NCBI GenBank assembly: GCA_030637455.1
Contig: DAOWGL010000095.1
Span: 1 to 11,835 of the forward strand
Direction: 5' to 3'
Length of the DNA: 11,835 nt
Source: Candidatus Nitrosopumilus sp.
GTDB taxonomy: Archaea; Thermoproteota; Nitrososphaeria; Nitrososphaerales; Nitrosopumilaceae
A program made the position numbers and the translations under genes. Shown piece after piece: positions 6,895 through 9,833 of the stretch; position 1 is the first letter of the stretch; every line of letters starts with the position of its first letter. The notes under the pieces were generated by a model. It was not told the DNA's origin and ran no database searches. It saw nothing but the letters and a program-made list of their open reading frames with translations.

Positions 6895-6965
6895 TCCAAC
6901 ATCTCCTCAGATAGTTGCTCTACTTGACCAGTTAACAGCAAGTATAGTTGCTTTAAAAAAGTCAA
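6891..6965 (-). CDS. A3: 24-aa peptide of the LKQ-LLLTGQVE family
   Basis: Starts at TTG overlapping the A2 stop (TTGA), with GGAG (6977-6974) eight bases upstream. The peptide MTFLKQLYLLLTGQVEQLSEEMLD is paralogous to B5 in the other operon. In the aligned part, the conserved K, three of the conserved leucines and the E use different synonymous codons in the two copies, which indicates selection on the peptide. It is too short for a fold on its own and might be an amphipathic helix or a coupling cistron, since its 3' end carries the Shine-Dalgarno of A4. Function unknown. Confidence 0.55.
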   Translation of the reverse strand: MTFLKQLYLLLTGQVEQLSEEMLD

Positions 6966-7138
6966 AGGGGCATCTCCTGTATTTGTTGTTTAATCTTTAA
7001 AACGACATTATTTGTCATTTTGATCAAGTGTTTAATCTCAAGGTCATTTAGATACTCACGACCATCATCAAAGGAATGTTGGGCTACAAAAGAGACTTCA
7101 CGTTGTAGGCTCTCTAGAGCTAATAGCTGGCTAGTCAA
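6962..7138 (-). CDS. A2: 58-aa small helical protein with MTN-KIK motif
   Basis: Starts at TTG overlapping the A1 stop (TTGA, 7138-7135). Only a weak GGGT precedes it, so it probably depends on translational coupling. The C-terminal part, HLIKMTNNVVLKIKQQIQ, repeats the motif of A1 (NLLQMTNDLLLKIKQQ), B1 (SLLNITNNFMMKLKL) and B3 (ELLEMTNNFMMKLKL), and the protein ends in PL just as A1 and B1 end in SL. The N-terminal part (LLALESLQREVSFVAQHSFDDGREYL) is specific to A2. No cysteines, signal peptide or membrane helix. It stands where the regulator gene sits in operon B. Function unknown. Confidence 0.6.
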   Translation of the reverse strand: MTSQLLALESLQREVSFVAQHSFDDGREYLNDLEIKHLIKMTNNVVLKIKQQIQEMPL

Positions 7139-7272
7139 AGGGACATACCCATTGTTTGCTGTTTTATCTTCAAAAGTAAGTCATTAGTCATTTGTAATAG
7201 ATTCGCCATATCAGAATCTAAAATACAGTCTGAATTGCTATCAATCATTATGGTTTGTTGTGTTGTATTCAT
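7135..7272 (-). CDS. A1: 45-aa first gene of small-gene operon A
   Basis: Starts at ATG 7272, about 30 bases after the TATA box at 7310-7303, so the leader is only a few bases. The product MNTTQQ...DSNSDCILDSDMANLLQMTNDLLLKIKQQ aligns with B1 over its whole length with one gap. Identical residues include several D, S, I, L, T and K whose codons differ synonymously (GAT/GAC three times, TTA/TTG twice, AAG/AAA), a sign of protein-level constraint. Predicted as a polar N-terminus followed by one amphipathic helix. One cysteine (C16), absent from B1. Its stop overlaps the TTG of A2. Role unknown; it may be a binding partner or accessory of the TrmB regulator encoded in the sister operon. Confidence 0.65.
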   Translation of the reverse strand: MNTTQQTIMIDSNSDCILDSDMANLLQMTNDLLLKIKQQTMGMSL

Positions 7273-7302
7273 TGTTCTACAAAGATTGTAGTGGTTACAA
7301 TG

Positions 7303-7327
7303 AATATAATCAAGGATTTCGATTAGG
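7303..7327 (-). promoter_or_regulatory. BRE/TATA promoter of operon A, conserved with operon B
   Basis: On the minus strand the block reads CCTAATCGAAA, CCTT, then ATTATATT. CGAAA resembles the archaeal B recognition element and TTATATT is the TATA box, which ends 30 bases before the A1 ATG. The same block occurs at 8974-8950; the ungapped 63-base region 7265-7327 matches 8912-8974 with seven mismatches by my count. Confidence 0.6.
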
Positions 7328-7382
7328 TGTGAATTGTATATCGATGGTGTCGAACCTTATGATTGAACAATGTTTTTAGATT

Positions 7383-7490
7383 CTAACAAGGGTACTCTGA
7401 AAGATCTTTGTTAATTTCAGACCCTTCATCTAAAATTTTTAGATGAAATGAGATAGATTTTTGATTACTAGGTTGTGGACTTTGAATCAT
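7383..7490 (-). CDS. B7: 35-aa last gene of small-gene operon B
   Basis: Begins at an ATG overlapping the B6 stop as ATGA (7490-7487) and ends in TAG. The peptide is MIQSPQPSNQKSISFHLKIL followed by an acidic DEGSEINKDLSEYPC tail. No known motif, no membrane helix, one C-terminal cysteine. Evidence is only the overlap and operon position. Against it, strong inverted repeats (7388-7447) lie inside the frame and might instead be the terminator of operon B, in which case the ORF would be accidental. Confidence 0.35.
   Translation of the reverse strand: MIQSPQPSNQKSISFHLKILDEGSEINKDLSEYPC
7388..7447. repeat. Two adjoining inverted repeats between operons B and A
   Basis: First hairpin: AAGGGT (7388-7393) and CTGAAA (7397-7402) pair with TTTCAG (7415-7420) and ACCCTT (7421-7426), leaving a three-base ACT bulge and a 12-base loop. 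Second: TTCATCTAAAA (7425-7435) and TTTTAGATGAA (7437-7447) are perfect 11-base arms around one base. They share 7425-7426. Likely roles are a terminator for operon B, an operator for operon A, or a structured RNA element. Confidence 0.6.
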
Positions 7491-7663
7491 GCTGTATTTT
7501 TAGAGAATAGTGTTTCTACAGATTGAGTAATATCATCTGAACCAAAATGTCTCTTATCATAGCAATGCTCACACACAAGCCATTCAGGACAGTAATTCTG
7601 TCCTTTTGCAGGTTTGTAAGTAATTTTGTATTTTGGTTCGTGTCTATCTTCGCATCGATTCAT
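7487..7663 (-). CDS. B6: small four-cysteine (zinc-binding) protein, 58 aa
   Basis: Cys pattern C4 (with H8), C25, C31 and C34 (RCEDRHEP...NYCPEWLVCEHC) suggests a small zinc ribbon. I chose the ATG at 7663 because AAGGAG/GGAG (7674-7671) lies seven bases upstream; a TTG at 7669 gives a 60-aa form but is only two bases from the SD. The C-terminal part (DKRHFGSDDITQSVETLF) is polar and helical. It overlaps B7 by ATGA. In operon A the equivalent slot holds another four-Cys mini protein, A4. Such proteins often bind nucleic acid or a protein partner; that is inference. Confidence 0.7.
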   Translation of the reverse strand: MNRCEDRHEPKYKITYKPAKGQNYCPEWLVCEHCYDKRHFGSDDITQSVETLFSKNTA

Positions 7664-7682
7664 CGTCAATCTCCTTTGATAG

Positions 7683-7733
7683 TTATTCTACTTGACCAGT
7701 TAGAAGTAAGAAGGATTGTTTTAGAGAGTTCAA
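7683..7733 (-). CDS. B5: 16-aa peptide, shortened paralogue of A3
   Basis: Starts at TTG overlapping the TrmB stop (TTGA, 7733-7730), with AAGGAG about ten bases upstream inside the regulator gene. The peptide MNSLKQSFLLLTGQVE matches A3. A TAA at 7685-7683 stands where A3 has CAA (Q17), cutting the peptide short; the following bases still resemble A3 (CTATCAAAGGAGATTGACGA versus CTATCTGAGGAGATGTTGGA) and hold the B6 Shine-Dalgarno. It could be a functional short form or a decaying copy. Confidence 0.45.
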   Translation of the reverse strand: MNSLKQSFLLLTGQVE

Positions 7734-8578
7734 TATAGTGCCTCTCCTTTTTCCCAAGATAATTCAAACAATGAACTCATCAGGTCTACTAGAGTTTCAG
7801 AATCAGACCACCATGCAAAGACTTGTCGTGTAGGATGTGTCGCATTGCGCATAAAGATGAGAACCTCTTTTTTGTCATTGACAATAAAACACTTGTTTTC
7901 AGAATTTGATGGCATTGCCCTAATTGAATTTGAGTTCATTTCAGATAGAAATTCAGGGGTTTGATTTAGCGGAGTGACAACCATTTTGAGATCAGTTGAG
8001 GCTGCTTCTACCCAATCAAATACATCTGCATGATACATTCTAAGCAAATCTGGAACACTGCCATAGATTCTGAAATCTTCAGTGCTAGAATTCACCATTT
8101 CCTTGATTTTGTTTATGATAGGACCTGTGCCATGCAGCAATTGCATTTTTTCAGATTTTGATTCATCTGTTTCTACTGCAAAGAAAGGGATTTCTTTCCA
8201 CATCTCTGAAAGAGATTCTTCCTTGTCTGCCAGGGTATCAATTCTATCTTGTTCTTGTTTAACCAATGTAGAAACTGCTTTTCGCATATCCATTGCAGTG
8301 TATTTTGTCGGATGTGCCAGCTCAGCTACTGCCAACCCCATATTTTGAAGGGAATTGACAAGATGGTAGGTCTCAGTTCTAGGCAATTGTAGTGCTTTTG
8401 CTATCTCAGAAGCAGTCTTCGATCCATACTTTCCAAGATAAATAAACACTTTTGCCTGGCTTTTGGTCAGACCAAAATTGATTAGTTCGTCTCTAATTTT
8501 TTCAAGAGTTAGTTTGTGCTTGTACATTGCAGTATCTGATTCATTATCAAATAGATTGATCTGAGTTCCTGAATTCAT
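7730..8578 (-). CDS. TrmB-family transcriptional regulator, 282 aa
   Basis: DNA-binding regulator of the archaeal TrmB family, which is expanded in ammonia-oxidising archaea. The winged helix-turn-helix spans about 27-98: EKIRDELINFGLTKSQAKVF opens it, SEIAKALQLPRTETYHLVNSL is the HTH with recognition helix, and GLAVAELAHPTKYTAM is the wing. A coiled linker follows (about 99-128, VKQEQDRIDTLADKEESL), probably for dimerisation, then an effector-type C-terminal domain (about 140-282, with FRIYGSVPDLLRMY and DLKMVVTPLN). No sugar-binding identity can be assigned. The ATG is fixed by GAGGAGG (8592-8586) seven bases upstream and overlaps the B3 stop as TGATG. It lies in the middle of operon B, so it is probably autoregulated and may also control operon A, which shares the promoter block. 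Confidence 0.85.
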   Translation of the reverse strand: MNSGTQINLFDNESDTAMYKHKLTLEKIRDELINFGLTKSQAKVFIYLGKYGSKTASEIAKALQLPRTETYHLVNSLQNMGLAVAELAHPTKYTAMDMRKAVSTLVKQEQDRIDTLADKEESLSEMWKEIPFFAVETDESKSEKMQLLHGTGPIINKIKEMVNSSTEDFRIYGSVPDLLRMYHADVFDWVEAASTDLKMVVTPLNQTPEFLSEMNSNSIRAMPSNSENKCFIVNDKKEVLIFMRNATHPTRQVFAWWSDSETLVDLMSSLFELSWEKGEALY

Positions 8579-8667
8579 CAGAATTCCTCCTCTGAGTGTA
8601 ATTTTAATTTCATCATGAAATTATTTGTCATTTCTAATAACTCGTCCATTTGTAGATTAGAAGACAA
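8578..8667 (-). CDS. B3: 29-aa peptide with the MTNNFMMKLKL motif
   Basis: Starts at TTG 8667 with a perfect GGAGGT (8682-8677) nine bases upstream, and ends in TGATG overlapping the TrmB start. The peptide MSSNLQMDELLEMTNNFMMK plus LKLHSEEEF is almost only the shared motif of A1, A2 and B1. Its core is encoded by the same 30 bases as in B1 (8599-8628 versus 8809-8838). Its 3' end (TCAGAGGAGGAA) supplies the Shine-Dalgarno of the regulator gene, so translation of B3 may help start TrmB translation. It overlaps B2 by 11 bases. Confidence 0.55.
   Translation of the reverse strand: MSSNLQMDELLEMTNNFMMKLKLHSEEEF
8599..8628 (-). repeat. 30-bp direct repeat, copy 1 (in B3)
   Basis: Thirty bases identical to 8809-8838, same strand, 210 bases apart. 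Within it, 8605-8623 is a palindrome with nine-base arms (TAATTTCAT, C, ATGAAATTA). It encodes TNNFMMKLKL. Confidence 0.85.
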
Positions 8668-8788
8668 CAGTGGAATACCTCCTATTATTTTTGAGATTTG
8701 TCATTAAAGAAACCGTCTTTGAAGATAGTTCACTTTGAACAGTGCATCTTTCATCGTTAATCATAAAATTTGCTTGTTGCAGATTCAA
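8657..8788 (-). CDS. B2: 43-aa small protein
   Basis: Starts at TTG overlapping the B1 stop (TTGA, 8788-8785) with CAGGAG/GGAG (8800-8797) eight bases upstream, and runs to a TAA. The N-terminal part (NLQQANFMINDERCTVQSEL) is new; the C-terminal part VSLMTNLKNNRRYSTVVF begins like the family motif (compare VSLLNITNN in B1) but then diverges into a basic tail. It may be a degenerated copy in which the motif was truncated, or a distinct peptide. It overlaps the B3 start region. Evidence is the SD and the stop/start overlap. Confidence 0.45.
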   Translation of the reverse strand: MNLQQANFMINDERCTVQSELSSKTVSLMTNLKNNRRYSTVVF

Positions 8789-8919
8789 AGGGATTTCTCC
8801 TGGAAACCTAATTTTAATTTCATCATGAAATTATTTGTTATATTCAAAAGTGACACATAGTCTGCGTCCAATATTTTGGAATTTGAGTCAAATGTTTGGT
8901 TTTGTTGTTTTGTATTCAT
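8785..8919 (-). CDS. B1: 44-aa first gene of small-gene operon B
   Basis: Starts at ATG 8919, which aligns exactly with the A1 start, 30 bases after the conserved TATA box. The product MNTKQQNQTF...SNSKILDADYVSLLNITNNFMMKLKL...KSL is paralogous to A1, with many synonymous differences at shared residues. A longer reading from TTG 8979 (64 aa, adding a CLIENLRYIDCNHSNLC segment) is open, but in the A copy that segment has no start codon and its differences are mostly non-synonymous, so it is better explained as conserved promoter. The helical C-terminal part is shared with A2 and B3. Function unknown. Confidence 0.62.
   Translation of the reverse strand: MNTKQQNQTFDSNSKILDADYVSLLNITNNFMMKLKLGFQEKSL
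8809..8838 (-). repeat. 30-bp direct repeat, copy 2 (in B1)
   Basis: Identical to 8599-8628, including the palindromic core (8815-8833). It marks a partial duplication of B1 that could have created B3, or gene conversion between them. Confidence 0.85.
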
Positions 8920-8949
8920 TGTTCTACAGAGATTAGAGTGGTTACAATC

Positions 8950-8974
8950 AATATAACGAAGGTTTTCGATTAGG
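8950..8974 (-). promoter_or_regulatory. BRE/TATA promoter of operon B
   Basis: CCTAATCGAAAACCTTCG followed by TTATATT on the minus strand, matching the operon A promoter without gaps. The differences fall outside CGAAA and TTATATT, as expected for a conserved BRE plus TATA pair. It lies 30 bases before the B1 ATG. Confidence 0.6.
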
Positions 8975-8996
8975 CACAAAAATTGGTTCGAACCAT
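8970..8996 (-). CDS. Possible 8-aa leader ORF before operon B
   Basis: ATG 8996 is preceded at five bases by a strong GAGGAGG (9008-9002) and encodes only MVRTNFCA before TAA. A transcript from the CTTATAAG element at 9051-9044 would start near 9020 and include it. It could be a leader peptide or the remnant of a longer gene; operon A has no equivalent. Confidence 0.25.
   Translation of the reverse strand: MVRTNFCA
8984..8995. promoter_or_regulatory. Palindrome TGGTTCGAACCA upstream of operon B, candidate operator
   Basis: A perfect 12-base palindrome about ten bases upstream of the conserved BRE block. GGTTCG recurs on the minus strand just upstream (9003-8998). Operon A has GGTTCGACACC with the same 22-base spacing to its CCTAATCG block as this second copy. 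The position fits a site for the operon's own TrmB regulator. Confidence 0.4.
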
Positions 8997-9043
8997 GCGA
9001 ACCTCCTCTTTTTGCATACCAGAAGTGGAATTACATACTATTG

Positions 9044-9051
9044 CTTATAAG
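9044..9051 (+). promoter_or_regulatory. TATA box CTTATAAG for the 9074 gene
   Basis: Lies 23-30 bases before the TTG start, the leaderless spacing. The sequence is palindromic, so it could also start a minus-strand transcript near 9020 toward operon B. Confidence 0.5.
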
Positions 9052-9073
9052 GGAAAATTAGATAATTATCGTA

Positions 9074-9760
9074 TTGAAAAATAGGCAAATAACCATCATT
9101 ACGATTGCATCAGTAGCAATATTGCTAACATTATCTACAGTTTACTCCAATTTTGATATTTTACAGGCATATGCAGGAATTACATTAAGCAGCGACAATG
9201 TTGCAAAAACAATTCAGGTAAGAGTCACCCCATCTGGAACGTTATTGGAGCAAACCTATGATTCATTTTCAAGAGTAGGTTTTGTTGATGGCGAAAATAA
9301 TTTTCTGCTAGAATCACTTCCAAGCAAGGACAAGAAACCATATTATCAATTGTTAAAAAAATCAATTGAAGACAAGAGAGTAGAAAGTACAAACAATAGA
9401 ATGCATATTTCAATTGATCTATTTTCAGGAGACGGAGAAATCATCCAATCATTGGAATACAGGGATTGTAAGGTAACTGAATATTTTGTTCATGGTGTGG
9501 ATTCTAAAGGTAAGATTTTCTTTTCAGAAGAAGATGGAACTGTCGAAATTAGAGAGGTCAGTAAATTCTCATGTGTATCATTTACATTAAATCTTGAACC
9601 ACGAAATGCAGGGTTAGTCATAGATACTGTATTAAATCAAATAGGAGATGATTCAAATGAAACAGAATTCGAGTATAGAGGAGATGATCCATATTTCAGT
9701 AACAATCCATTAAATTCTGCTGAAGGAGATCTATTCTTTAACAGTATGACAAACACATAA
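9074..9760 (+). CDS. Exported protein of unknown function, 228 aa
   Basis: The TTG start is chosen because the protein then begins with a signal peptide: KNRQ, a hydrophobic stretch (about 5-23) and a likely cleavage after QAYA (residue 34). The mature part is beta-rich and polar (VRVTPSGTLLEQTYDSFSRV, MHISIDLFSGDGEI, HGVDSKGKIFFSEEDGTVEI) with two cysteines (in YRDCKV and KFSCVS) that could form a disulfide outside the cell. No family recognised. No Shine-Dalgarno; read as leaderless from the TATA at 9044. The stop TAA is followed in the same frame by 22 more coding-looking codons. The next gene starts 73 bases downstream and is probably cotranscribed. Confidence 0.75.
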   Translation: MKNRQITIITIASVAILLTLSTVYSNFDILQAYAGITLSSDNVAKTIQVRVTPSGTLLEQTYDSFSRVGFVDGENNFLLESLPSKDKKPYYQLLKKSIEDKRVESTNNRMHISIDLFSGDGEIIQSLEYRDCKVTEYFVHGVDSKGKIFFSEEDGTVEIREVSKFSCVSFTLNLEPRNAGLVIDTVLNQIGDDSNETEFEYRGDDPYFSNNPLNSAEGDLFFNSMTNT

Positions 9761-9829
9761 CAGGAATTTATCAACGGTGAATGGATAGACATTTCAGGAA
9801 AAGGCGGACCACCATCACCTAGAAGATAG
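9761..9829 (+). other. In-frame extension of the 9074 gene beyond its TAA
   Basis: After TAA the same frame continues QEFINGEWIDISGKGGPPSP plus RR to a TAG at 9827. The codons and polar, Gly/Pro-rich composition resemble a natural C-terminus. Possible causes are a recent CAA-to-TAA mutation, readthrough of TAA, or a sequencing error. Confidence 0.4.
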
Positions 9830-9833
9830 TACA

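Noticed and set aside
7547..7738. 63-aa plus-strand hydrophobic frame
   Set aside because: Antisense to B5 and B6, which have Shine-Dalgarno sites, paralogy and Cys motifs.
8082..8348. 88-aa plus-strand frame inside the TrmB gene
   Set aside because: Antisense to the conserved HTH and linker of the regulator.
8785..8979. 64-aa version of B1 starting at TTG 8979
   Set aside because: The extra segment has no start codon in the paralogous operon A and contains the conserved BRE/TATA; kept only as an alternative.
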